NCBI GenBank assembly: GCA_002347085.1
Contig: DDWW01000063.1
Span: forward strand, 4,891-13,020
Direction of reading: 5' to 3'
Length of the DNA stretch: 8,130 nt
DNA from: Desulfobulbaceae bacterium UBA2276
GTDB taxonomy: Bacteria > Desulfobacterota > Desulfobulbia > Desulfobulbales > Desulfocapsaceae
Made by a program: the position numbers and the translations under genes. The notes beneath the pieces were generated by a model, which ran no database searches, was not told the DNA's origin, and saw only the letters and a list, made by a program, of their open reading frames with translations. The number at the start of each line of letters is the position of its first letter. Positions within the stretch are counted from its first letter, which is position 1. Positions 1 through 6,167 of the stretch are shown here, one piece after another.

Positions 1-42
1 TACCTGATCTTGAACAAAAAACCTGATTTTTCAAGGTACCCT
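1..42 (+). repeat. Dispersed palindromic repeat, copy A (one end, cut by window edge)
   Basis: Positions 9-42 match the reverse complement of 4347-4380 at 32 of 34 bases. This is the left end of the MITE-like element at 4343-4489. The shared outer tip is ATTTTTCAAGGTACCCT (26-42). Weaker similarity continues to position 1, so the rest of the element probably lies to the left of the window. The tip ends 21 bp before the diguanylate cyclase start codon, just in front of its GGAG ribosome-binding site (53-56). The flanking CTAG seen at 4343 and 4489 is absent here. Confidence 0.75.
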
Positions 43-63
43 GAAATCGATTGGAGCTAAAAG

Positions 64-1329
64 ATGTCTCTTTCTACGGATCCGACCAAGACGGCTGATT
101 CTTTACAGCGTACGCCAGACATTGATGCCCTGATCTTGGCCTTTGAAGGTTTTATCTACATCTGTTCTCAGGATCATCGCATCCAGTACATGAACGACAA
201 GTTGCGCAAGCGTACCGGTTATGACGCCACTGGTGAATACTGCTATAAAATCCTCCATGGATGCGATGATGTCTGTCCCTGGTGCAACAACGACAGATTC
301 TTCCGCGAGCAGAAACCCATCCGCCATCAATTGAAAAGCCCCAAGGATGAGCGCTGGTATGATATCATCAACACCCCCATTTGCAATGTTGATGGCAGCT
401 TATCCAAACAGTCCCTGATCATGGACATTACCGAAAGTTATCTTGCCAAGGAAGAGCTCGTCCTGCTGCAGACCCTGATCAGCCAAAGCAATGACGCCAT
501 TTTTATCATAGATGCCGATACCAGTGCCTTCATCTACGGCAACGACAAGGCCTGCTCCAATCTGGGATACAGCACTGCCGAGCTCTTGACGCGTCGAGTC
601 AGCGATATCTCGGCAAGTTTCGTGGACATGCCCAGTTGGCACTGTCACGCAGCTCGCATCCGCAAACAAAGCCGTGTCTTTGAAGCTGGATATATTCGCA
701 AGGATGGCAGTCATATCCCTGTTGAGGTAACCGCCAGCTATGTCCCTCTCCGGGAGAAGAATTTTATCGTCTCGGTGGCGCGTGATGTCAGCGACCGTAA
801 ACTCCTTGAACATGAGCTCCAGCGCCAGGCGCAATCCGATTACCTCACCGGCCTCGCCAACCGCCGGCACTTCATCAAGCGGAGCGGGGAGGAAATCGTC
901 CGCACGTCGCGCTACCGGCGCCCAATGTCCCTGTTGCTGCTGGACATAGATTGTTTCAAGGACATCAACGACACCCATGGACATCACGTAGGTGACATCG
1001 CTCTACAAATGTTTGCTGCCCATTGCCAGGAAGCCCTGCGTGAAATGGACATCATCGGTCGCGTCGGGGGCGAGGAATTCGCGATCATCCTGCCTGAGAC
1101 CGATGGTGACGGCGCCTACGAAGTCGCAGAACGGTTGCGTGAATTTATTGCCGGCCAAACCATGATCACTGAGAAGGGCGCTTCGGTAGGATTGACGGTC
1201 TCCATCGGTCTTACCACGCTCGCCGTCGGTGGAGAAGATAATTTGGACACCCTGCTCAGACAGGCCGATGAAGCGCTTTACAGGGCAAAGTGTTCCGGCC
1301 GTAACCGGGTGTGTACTTTTAAGGGGTAA
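64..1329 (+). CDS. PAS-PAS-GGDEF diguanylate cyclase
   Basis: This 421-residue protein is a likely c-di-GMP synthase (2 GTP to cyclic di-GMP) under sensory control. No signal peptide or membrane helix is visible, so it should be cytoplasmic. A first PAS domain spans about residues 20-125 and contains four cysteines (C60, C67, C71, C74, the last two in CPWC). A second PAS domain spans about 134-245 and is followed by a short linker helix. The GGDEF domain covers about 255-420. Its active-site motif is GGEEF (335-339), an accepted catalytic variant. The RxxD inhibitory site (R326-D329) lies five residues before it, so product feedback inhibition is expected. The DYLTGLANRRHF and DIDCFKDIND motifs are intact. 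The start follows GGAG at 53-56 with good spacing. The signal sensed is unknown; the cysteines could bind metal or act in redox sensing, which is inference. The gene stands alone, next to a dispersed repeat. Confidence 0.93.
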   Translation: MSLSTDPTKTADSLQRTPDIDALILAFEGFIYICSQDHRIQYMNDKLRKRTGYDATGEYCYKILHGCDDVCPWCNNDRFFREQKPIRHQLKSPKDERWYDIINTPICNVDGSLSKQSLIMDITESYLAKEELVLLQTLISQSNDAIFIIDADTSAFIYGNDKACSNLGYSTAELLTRRVSDISASFVDMPSWHCHAARIRKQSRVFEAGYIRKDGSHIPVEVTASYVPLREKNFIVSVARDVSDRKLLEHELQRQAQSDYLTGLANRRHFIKRSGEEIVRTSRYRRPMSLLLLDIDCFKDINDTHGHHVGDIALQMFAAHCQEALREMDIIGRVGGEEFAIILPETDGDGAYEVAERLREFIAGQTMITEKGASVGLTVSIGLTTLAVGGEDNLDTLLRQADEALYRAKCSGRNRVCTFKG

Positions 1330-1339
1330 AGTCTTCGGC

Positions 1340-1380
1340 GACCGCCTTCAGCTCTCTTTGAGAGCTTGGCATTGCCGGTC
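1340..1380. other. Nested hairpin in the gap after the diguanylate cyclase gene
   Basis: A perfect inner stem, AGCTCTC (1350-1356) with GAGAGCT (1360-1366) around a TTT loop, sits inside a GACCG/CGGTC outer pair (1340-1344 with 1376-1380). It starts 10 bp after the cyclase stop. No T-run follows on either strand, so it is not a canonical intrinsic terminator; it could be a processing or weak termination structure. The rest of the gap to 1501 shows no gene that I can support. Confidence 0.35.
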
Positions 1381-1501
1381 TTGCTTGAGAACACGATCTC
1401 CCCTTCCCTGGGTACTCACGCTGCATGAAGAATTGCGGCAACAAAAGCCAAAGCTGACCCCCTGAGCGGTTTGGAAAATATCTGCAAAATATGATGCCTC
1501 T

Positions 1502-1762
1502 TTATCCATGCCTTATCTTGAGAAGCAGGACACACAGAGAGAGCGTAAGGCTGATACTATTTGCCAAAATCAATGGAAGGTCATTGAGTATAAATCCATA
1601 AATCAGCCAAAGGAGCAACCCGGCAGTGAGAATGGCATACATCGGGAGAGAAACATCTTTGGTCCTTTTTGATCTCAATATTTTGATGACCTGAGGCAAG
1701 AAGGAAGAGGTCGTACATATTGCAGCGATTAACCCAATAAGGGCAGTCCAGTCAAATTTCAT
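1502..1762 (-). CDS. SemiSWEET-type sugar transporter (MtN3/PQ-loop family)
   Basis: This 86-residue protein has three predicted membrane helices at about residues 6-27, 40-59 and 62-82. That is the single triple-helix bundle that defines bacterial SemiSWEETs, which work as homodimers to move small sugars passively across the inner membrane. The PQ-loop signature is clear: SFLPQVIKILRSKRTKDVSL, with P23 and Q24 in helix 1 and a basic cytoplasmic loop after it. W52 and N68 are at the places where the family carries its conserved pocket Trp and Asn; this is by family resemblance, not alignment. Length is normal. The start is preceded by a purine-rich AGAGAAGA stretch that is very close to the ATG. 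The gene lies 17 bp downstream of the hicB remnant on the same strand, so it may be read from the old hicAB promoter. Substrate is unknown. Confidence 0.88.
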   Translation of the reverse strand: MKFDWTALIGLIAAICTTSSFLPQVIKILRSKRTKDVSLPMYAILTAGLLLWLIYGFILNDLPLILANSISLTLSLCVLLLKIRHG

Positions 1763-1779
1763 TCTTCTCTGCTCATTCG

Positions 1780-1893
1780 TTAATTGGAATCGTCAAGCCG
1801 GTTGAGGGAAGGGAGCTCGGCGCAGAGGCTGACGTGCTCCCGGTCTTCGGCTGACCAAGCTGGCCTGTAGGTATAATGATCTTTATTTGCCAT
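1780..1893 (-). pseudogene. hicB: Truncated HicB-family antitoxin (37-codon remnant)
   Basis: A short reading frame starts at 1893 and ends in TAA at 1780-1782. It has a plausible ribosome-binding site (AAGGAA) upstream. Its start, MANKDHYTYR followed by WSAEDREHVSLCAELPSL, matches from memory the N-terminus of HicB antitoxins of the type MNKDHYTYRVTWSAEDGEHVGLCAEFPSL. Full-length members have roughly 100 or more residues: this partial RNase H-like fold and then a C-terminal DNA-binding helix segment. Here the frame stops after NRLDDSN, so toxin-binding and operator-binding functions should be lost. The family's C-terminal part often contains SLNRLA, so the ending SLNRL may reflect an internal deletion that joined the two ends of the gene (inference). 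It overlaps the C-terminal trace of hicA, as in intact hicAB operons. Confidence 0.72.
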
Positions 1894-2090
1894 ATTGTTG
1901 TTCCTTATTCTCCTGCCTCTCGATATTCACTCGAGAACCATCAGGTCCGGCGTTTTATAGACCTGATGACTTGTTTCCTGCTGTTTTGGGTCGCCAAAGC
2001 AAAAGTCGCACACCCGACACAGATCGGCGAAGATCAAGCCTGAGACGCATTTGCCTTGACCGTTTCAATGATGATATCTATCCTTTCCAT
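1883..2090 (-). pseudogene. hicA: Degenerate HicA-family toxin gene, frameshifted and internally deleted
   Basis: Three fragments in three different frames form a broken hicA. Starting at 2090, MERIDIIIETVKANASQA reads to a stop at 2034-2036. The homology moves to another frame at 2040: GLIFADLCRVCDFCFGDPKQ, then QETSHQVYKTP, ending at 1927. A third piece (IERQENKEQQYGK) ends in TAA at 1883-1885, overlapping the hicB start by 11 bp. Intact relatives read, from memory, like FADLCKVCDHYFGEPRQ, SGSHRVYKTPWQGDPRVNIQN and end in a QVL-AIERLE helix. The SHxVYKTP core contains the HicA catalytic His for mRNA cleavage. Here the start is shifted by +2 or -1 bases, and the WQGDPRVNIQN region up to the last helix is mostly missing. 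The toxin is therefore almost certainly dead. The gene order toxin-then-antitoxin fits this hicAB subtype. Confidence 0.75.
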
Positions 2091-2178
2091 GCTTCTATAG
2101 TAGCAGCAATACCACTAAAAAAATAATAAGAAAGTTTCTTCCCTCAATATTCCTTCATTCCCTCTATGATCCAATCAA

Positions 2179-2925
2179 ATGAACATTATCCTTATTGAAA
2201 GACAGGAAATCAAAAGTGGCGAGGTTGTGCTCACCCACCGCCGGGCCGAACATCTGGTCAAGGTGTTGCAGGTACAGCCAGGGGATACTGTCCGCATCGG
2301 GATTATTGACGGGCCAAAGGGGGGCGGGACGGTGGTGGCCCTTGGCGCTAAGTATCCCTTTTGGGTGGAGCTGCAAGTTCAGTTCTCGGAAGGGGTGATT
2401 GAAAGGCCACCCATTGATCTGCTGCTGGCCCTGCCCCGGCCCATCATGCTTCGGCGTATTTTTAGTCAGGCCGCGGCCCTGGGGGTGGGAGCCATCTTTA
2501 TCACCAATGCCCAGCGGGTGGAAAAGAGTTTTTGGAACGCCACCTTGCTTAATGCTGAGGAGTATCGCCCCCATCTGCTCCAAGGTCTTGAACAGGCAGT
2601 GGATACCAGGGTGCCGGATGTTTATATTTACGAGCGATTCAAGCCTTTTGTTGAGGATGTGCTGCCGGAAAGAATACAAGAATACAGCCATCTCCTGATT
2701 GCCCATCCGGGCAGCTCCTCCACCCTGAAAAACGTGATCACGACCAGACCCGAGCGGATTCTCTTGGCCGTTGGCCCCGAGGGGGGCTGGATTGATTATG
2801 AGATCGAACGGTTCTCGGAGTGCGGTTTTACCTCGTTTTCTCTGGGAGAGCGGATTCTCAAGGTGGATACGGCCGTAGTTGCTCTCCACGCCCGGTTGTC
2901 AGAGCGCCGGGAGAACTTTTCTTGA
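2179..2925 (+). CDS. rsmE: 16S rRNA (uracil1498-N3)-methyltransferase
   Basis: RsmE uses S-adenosylmethionine to methylate N3 of U1498 in 16S rRNA, in the decoding region of the assembled 30S subunit. The 248-residue length is typical. The N-terminal PUA-like RNA-binding domain covers about residues 1-70 (HRRAEHLVKVLQVQPGDTV at 20-38). The C-terminal SPOUT domain follows, with the deep trefoil-knot SAM-binding motifs GPEGGW (199-204) and SLGERILKVDTA (221-232). The region LALPRPIMLRRIFSQAAALG (84-103) replaces the more common K-rich family helix. No clear Shine-Dalgarno sequence precedes the ATG at 2179. The nearby ATG at 2166 is out of frame, and the protein start fits the family, so this start is kept. 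The gene appears monocistronic, with a T-run just after it and the convergent azlD gene on the other side. Confidence 0.93.
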   Translation: MNIILIERQEIKSGEVVLTHRRAEHLVKVLQVQPGDTVRIGIIDGPKGGGTVVALGAKYPFWVELQVQFSEGVIERPPIDLLLALPRPIMLRRIFSQAAALGVGAIFITNAQRVEKSFWNATLLNAEEYRPHLLQGLEQAVDTRVPDVYIYERFKPFVEDVLPERIQEYSHLLIAHPGSSSTLKNVITTRPERILLAVGPEGGWIDYEIERFSECGFTSFSLGERILKVDTAVVALHARLSERRENFS

Positions 2926-2949
2926 GTCGTTCTTGCTCCGTTTTTTTTT
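2908..2949 (+). terminator. Possible intrinsic terminator of rsmE
   Basis: An imperfect stem pairs GGAGAAC (2910-2916) with GTT (2929-2931) and CTCC (2936-2939), leaving a 4-base bulge, and runs straight into nine T residues (2941-2949). The stem begins inside the last codons of rsmE. The T-run and position favour a terminator, but the stem is weak. Confidence 0.4.
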
Positions 2950-2994
2950 GGCATCAGAAAGCCAGGCCTTTAATGCAATTGTTGCAGGCTGCCT

Positions 2995-3318
2995 TCAAAA
3001 GAATAATCCACCCACCCAGTAAAGAAGCATCCCCACTAATACAGTCGCTCCCATACTTCGACTTTTCAAGGCAAAGATCAGGGTAGGAATGGCAACCAGG
3101 AGCTCCAGCTTGCCTATATGCAGACAGCGGGGCTGAGTATCGACAAACAGAATAGGGGCCAGGAGGGCACTCAGGATTGCCACCGGGATCAGGCTCAGCC
3201 AGTCAATCAGCCATTGAGGAAGACGGCGGTGGGCCAGGTGAAAAAGGGGAAACCAGCGAGGAAGATAGGTGACGAGCCCCATACCGGAAAAAAGAAGCAG
3301 GTAATCGGTGAAACTCAT
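2995..3318 (-). CDS. azlD: Branched-chain amino-acid exporter small subunit, AzlD family
   Basis: This 107-residue hydrophobic protein has about four membrane helices (roughly 5-22, 38-58, 68-85 and 88-106). It contains the family-like stretch TYLPRWFPLF near the N-terminus and short charged loops (HRRLPQWLIDW, ALKSRSMG). AzlD is the small partner of AzlC. Together they form an inner-membrane exporter of branched-chain amino acids and their analogues (BrnFE in Corynebacterium exports leucine, isoleucine, valine and methionine). Its start codon overlaps the azlC stop by four bases (3315-3318), the usual sign of translational coupling and equal production. Length is normal. The actual substrate cannot be read from the sequence. 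The 69-bp gap between its end and rsmE has no clear terminator for this strand. Confidence 0.87.
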   Translation of the reverse strand: MSFTDYLLLFSGMGLVTYLPRWFPLFHLAHRRLPQWLIDWLSLIPVAILSALLAPILFVDTQPRCLHIGKLELLVAIPTLIFALKSRSMGATVLVGMLLYWVGGLFF

Positions 3319-4046
3319 ATCCTGTTCCTGGTCCGGCGTTTAATGAAATATCCCATGGTGGCCCCGCCCACAGAGGCGCCTATAATATAAGAGTCACCAG
3401 GGATGAGCAGATACCAGGCAATACTGATGAGCCCAGCCAGCAGGCCGGTCAGGATTGAGATCCGGTTTTGTAACTGAGAGCCCACGAGGCTGATAAACAT
3501 CCCGGTCATGGCGTAATCCATGCCAAGGGTGCCCTGGGGAATAAATTGACCGATGAGGGAGCCGCAGAGAGTGGCGGCCACCCAGGCACAGTTGGACAGG
3601 TGGTTGACGGCAAGGGCCTGCCAGCGGCCCCAGTCCTCATTCCGAAATCTGCTTATATTAACCGCAAAGCTCTCATCGGTAATCCCATAAGCAAACAGGG
3701 CCAGAAACCAGCGATTGACTCCTTGTAAATAGACAGCCAGGGATGAACTCATCAGGGCGTGCCGTAGGTTGACAACCATGGTCGTCAGGATGATTGAGAC
3801 TATCCCGGCCCCTGTTGTCAGCATAGCAAGAGCGATAAACTGGGCACTGCCGGCAAAAACGAGAATGGACATAAGGCCAACGGCCCAGACAGGCAGGCCT
3901 GCCTGTTGCGCCAGCGCACCAAAGGCCAGGCCAACCGGGAAATAGCCGAGGCAGATCGGCCAGGAGGCAGCCGCACCCTGACGAAACCAATGCTCAGGTT
4001 TTGTGTGATCCGAAAAGGGGCGGTTGCTATGACTGTCCTGTTGCAT
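3315..4046 (-). CDS. azlC: Branched-chain amino-acid exporter large subunit, AzlC family
   Basis: This 243-residue membrane protein is the large subunit of the AzlCD exporter. Diagnostic family segments are visible in order: GYFPVGLAFGALAQQAGL (about 34-51), FAGSAQFIAL (about 63-72), MVVNLRHALMSSSL (about 89-102) and YGITDESFAV (about 119-128). The C-terminal hydrophobic helices end in a basic tail (KRRTRNRI). These match AzlC/YgaZ proteins, which have about seven or eight helices. The start at 4046 gives a soluble N-terminal tail of about 25 residues before the first helix. No good Shine-Dalgarno sequence is visible: the mRNA leader just before the ATG is a U/C-rich stretch. Translation may therefore be weak or the start slightly misplaced. 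It leads a two-gene operon with azlD. A candidate promoter lies about 55-85 bp upstream. Confidence 0.9.
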   Translation of the reverse strand: MQQDSHSNRPFSDHTKPEHWFRQGAAASWPICLGYFPVGLAFGALAQQAGLPVWAVGLMSILVFAGSAQFIALAMLTTGAGIVSIILTTMVVNLRHALMSSSLAVYLQGVNRWFLALFAYGITDESFAVNISRFRNEDWGRWQALAVNHLSNCAWVAATLCGSLIGQFIPQGTLGMDYAMTGMFISLVGSQLQNRISILTGLLAGLISIAWYLLIPGDSYIIGASVGGATMGYFIKRRTRNRI

Positions 4047-4079
4047 GGATGAAAAAGAAAAAAAACGAAACGGTTTGCG

Positions 4080-4133
4080 AGAGAGGCTTTATAGGGTAAT
4101 TATACGAATTATACGCTCGCTCATAAGCTCTCT
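4080..4133 (-). promoter_or_regulatory. Candidate azlCD promoter region within an inverted repeat
   Basis: On the minus strand two perfect TATAAT hexamers lie 9 bp apart (4108-4113 and 4099-4104), within a direct repeat of TATAATTCG/TATAATTAC. No strong -35 box is present at the right distance. The pair is framed by AGAGAGGCTT (4080-4089) and AAGCTCTCT (4125-4133), which are inverted copies apart from one extra base. This could be an operator or simply AT-rich sequence. Confidence 0.35.
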
Positions 4134-4207
4134 ATTCTTGTGGACTGGGGATTATCAATTGAGTAATAATAGCATAGAAAACATTCGTTTGAAAGTAATT
4201 CCAAAAA

Positions 4208-4312
4208 GCATTCGAGTTGACACCGAGAAGACAAGCGAGCGGCGACGAAGCAGTACGGGGAGTACGGTGAGGAGCCGAGCAGTGCCGCCGACGAAGGTGC
4301 CGGCTTGAATGC
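4208..4312. repeat. GC-rich palindromic element (105 bp) in AT-rich intergenic DNA
   Basis: The ends are imperfect inverted repeats: GCATTCGAGTTGACACC (4208-4224) against GGTGCCGGCTTGAATGC (4296-4312), 13 of 17 positions matching. The interior is strikingly richer in G+C than its flanks and has internal repetition: AGTACGG occurs twice, 9 bp apart, and a GCGGCGACGAAG-like unit recurs as GCCGCCGACGAAG. No convincing protein is encoded. It resembles REP/MITE-type intergenic elements, but only one copy is in the window. Confidence 0.5.
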
Positions 4313-4332
4313 AAATTGTAATAAGATAAAAT
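4305..4332 (+). promoter_or_regulatory. Candidate sigma-70 promoter for gpmI
   Basis: TTGAAT (4305-4310) and TAAAAT (4327-4332) are separated by 16 bp. The -35 box falls inside the right arm of the GC-rich palindrome. Transcription would start near 4339, giving a gpmI leader of about 165 nt that contains the whole 147-bp palindromic element. Confidence 0.45.
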
Positions 4333-4342
4333 TTATGGAATG

Positions 4343-4489
4343 CTAGAGGGTACCTTGAGAAATCAGGATTTTTGTTCAAGAGCAAGGTTCGAAAAAAATA
4401 CCGCAGGCATCTACTTAATATTCCGAGGGTATTTTTTTTGAACAACGCAGAGATTGGGCAGGAAGACAATTTTTCAAGGCACTCTCTAG
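4343..4489. repeat. MITE-like palindromic element, copy B (147 bp)
   Basis: The element begins and ends with CTAG. Its terminal inverted repeats (4343-4363 and 4469-4489) match at 18 of 21 positions, with core AGGGTACCTTGA. An inner inverted pair, GTTCGAAAAAAATACC (4387-4402) with GGTATTTTTTTTGAAC (4428-4443), matches at 15 of 16. The whole unit could therefore fold as one long hairpin. It contains no gene. Terminal sequences recur at 1-42 and at 6744-6759. The two CTAG tetramers could be a 4-bp target duplication, as made by IS5-type transposases (inference). The right end lies only 15 bp from the gpmI start, next to its ribosome-binding site. Confidence 0.75.
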
Positions 4490-4504
4490 TCAATAGGAGA
4501 AAAT

Positions 4505-6133
4505 ATGTCTGAGTTAAGCCTTAAACCACTTGCCGGATACCATTCTTTTCCGGGACCAGTGGTCACCGTGATTATGGATGGGGTGGGGATTGGTCCTGAG
4601 AATGCCAGTAATGGGGTTTTTATGGCCTATACCCCATTACTGGACGAACTCCTGCGGGGTGAATTGGTGACCCGCCTGAAGGCGCACGGCACTGCCGTGG
4701 GATTGCCGTCTGATGACGATATGGGCAATTCCGAGGTCGGTCATAATGCCCTGGGGGGCGGAAGGATCTTTGCCCAGGGGGCAAAACTGGTGAGCGAGGC
4801 CCTGACGAGTGGTGCCGCCTTTGCCAGCAAGGCCTGGCAGGAGGTCCTCGGGCGGACGTCAACAGGAGGCACTCTCCATCTGATCGGCCTGATCTCGGAC
4901 GGCAATGTGCACAGCCATGTGGATCATCTCTATGCCCTGCTGGATCAATGTGTCCGGGATGGTGTCCAGCGGGTCAGAGTCCATGGTCTCATTGATGGCC
5001 GTGATGTGGGGCCCAGAAGTGCGCTGGATTACTTTGCGCCCCTGGAGCAGAGACTGCGGGGTCTGTCTGTGGATGGCCGGGACTTTCAGGTTGCCTCCGG
5101 AGGCGGCAGGATGGTTACGACCATGGATCGCTATAACGCCGACTGGTCAGTAGTCGAGCGGGGCTGGAAGGCTCATGTGCTGGGGGAGGGCAGGCCGTTT
5201 CCTTCTGCCTGTGTCGCCATTCAGTGCTATTATGACGAAGATCCCGCTATGACCGATCAGTACATGGAGAGCTTTGTTGTGGTCGATGAGGACGCAAGGC
5301 CGGTGGGGATCATGGAGGATGGGGATGCGGTTATCCTCTTTAATTTCCGGGGGGATCGGGCCATCGAGATCTCGCGCGCTTTTGATGAACTCTATCTGGC
5401 TGAGTTTGACCGTAAGCGGCGTCCTGATCTTTTTTACGCAGGGGTCATGCAGTATGATGGCGACGCCCACATACCCGCCCACTATCTGGTGGAACCGCCG
5501 GTCTTTGACCGGCCGCTTGGGGAATATCTCTGCGCGGCAGGGATCAGGTCCTATGCCATCTCCGAGACCCAGAAGTTCGGCCATGTGACCTATTTCTGGA
5601 ATGGCAATAAATCAGGCTATATTGATGAAGGCCTGGAGACCTATGTGGAGGTGCCATCGGATAGGGTGACCTTTGATCTGCGGCCCTGGATGAAGGCGGC
5701 GGAGATCACCGACTGGGTGGTTGCCGCCATTGCCGGCAACAGCCATAAATTTATTCGTCTCAACCTGGCCAACGGGGATATGGTCGGCCATACCGGGGTG
5801 GAGATTTCGGTGCGGATCGCCGTGGAGACCGTGGATCTGTGTCTGTCAAGGATCCTTGTCGCCCTTGAAAAGGCAGGTGGCATTGCCCTGATAACTGCCG
5901 ACCATGGTAACGCCGATTGTATGTGGACTGATAAAAATGGCAAACGCTCGGCCATGGTGGCCCATACCCGAAATCCGGTGCCGTTGATCATCAAGGATTA
6001 TAACCGGACAAACAGTTTTCAGCTCAGTCGTCTTGAGCAGCCTGGATTGTCCAACGTTGCCTCGACCATCTGCAATCTGCTGGGATTTGAGGCCCCGGAA
6101 GACTATGAGCCCTCGTTGATAGAGTTATTATGA
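4505..6133 (+). CDS. gpmI: 2,3-bisphosphoglycerate-independent phosphoglycerate mutase
   Basis: This enzyme interconverts 3- and 2-phosphoglycerate in glycolysis and gluconeogenesis, using two metal ions (usually Mn2+) and a phosphoserine intermediate. The cytoplasmic protein has 542 residues, at the long end of the family (bacterial forms are often near 510). Alkaline-phosphatase-fold motifs are complete: MDGVGIG with metal ligand D25, the nucleophile S76 in DDMGNSEVGHNALGGGR, SDGNVHSHVDH (131-141), DGRDVGP (164-170), the active-site MDRY (207-210), FNFRGDRA (279-286), NGDMVGHTG (423-431, D425 and H429), TADHGNAD (464-471, D466 and H467) and H487. The GHVTYFWNGNKSGY segment (359-372) is typical of the plant-like subgroup. 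A good ribosome-binding site (AGGAGA, 4495-4500) sets the start. The leader probably contains the palindromic element at 4343-4489. It is not in an obvious operon; the cold-shock gene downstream has its own promoter. Confidence 0.96.
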   Translation: MSELSLKPLAGYHSFPGPVVTVIMDGVGIGPENASNGVFMAYTPLLDELLRGELVTRLKAHGTAVGLPSDDDMGNSEVGHNALGGGRIFAQGAKLVSEALTSGAAFASKAWQEVLGRTSTGGTLHLIGLISDGNVHSHVDHLYALLDQCVRDGVQRVRVHGLIDGRDVGPRSALDYFAPLEQRLRGLSVDGRDFQVASGGGRMVTTMDRYNADWSVVERGWKAHVLGEGRPFPSACVAIQCYYDEDPAMTDQYMESFVVVDEDARPVGIMEDGDAVILFNFRGDRAIEISRAFDELYLAEFDRKRRPDLFYAGVMQYDGDAHIPAHYLVEPPVFDRPLGEYLCAAGIRSYAISETQKFGHVTYFWNGNKSGYIDEGLETYVEVPSDRVTFDLRPWMKAAEITDWVVAAIAGNSHKFIRLNLANGDMVGHTGVEISVRIAVETVDLCLSRILVALEKAGGIALITADHGNADCMWTDKNGKRSAMVAHTRNPVPLIIKDYNRTNSFQLSRLEQPGLSNVASTICNLLGFEAPEDYEPSLIELL

Positions 6134-6167
6134 TGTGGCCTCCTGAGGGCTGTTTGTGTATAAAATG

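Noticed and set aside
400..987. Minus-strand open frame of 195 codons opposite the diguanylate cyclase
   Set aside because: It lies opposite clear PAS and GGDEF motifs and shows no recognisable protein features; it follows from codon bias on the coding strand.
1872..1877. TATAAT on the plus strand as a promoter toward rsmE
   Set aside because: It falls inside the hicB remnant codons for HYT and has no -35 box at a suitable distance.
1887..2126. Plus-strand open frame of 79 codons between the SemiSWEET gene and rsmE
   Set aside because: It is antisense to the hicA/hicB remnants, which explain the sequence much better.
2164..2889. Minus-strand open frame of 241 codons opposite rsmE
   Set aside because: The plus strand encodes a complete RsmE with SPOUT motifs; the opposite frame is low in recognisable structure and is a shadow.
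2972..2984. TGCAATTGTTGCA as a terminator stem between rsmE and azlD
   Set aside because: The stem is five base pairs and no T-run follows it on either strand.
3061..3080. CTTTTCAAGG inside azlD, and CCTTGAAAAGG inside gpmI, as extra copies of the dispersed repeat tip
   Set aside because: Only about 10 bases match, and both lie in conserved coding sequence without the rest of the tip. They are chance matches.
4155..4493. Open frames on both strands across the azlC-gpmI gap
   Set aside because: They run through two palindromic elements and have no ribosome-binding site or family resemblance; repeat structure explains the region.
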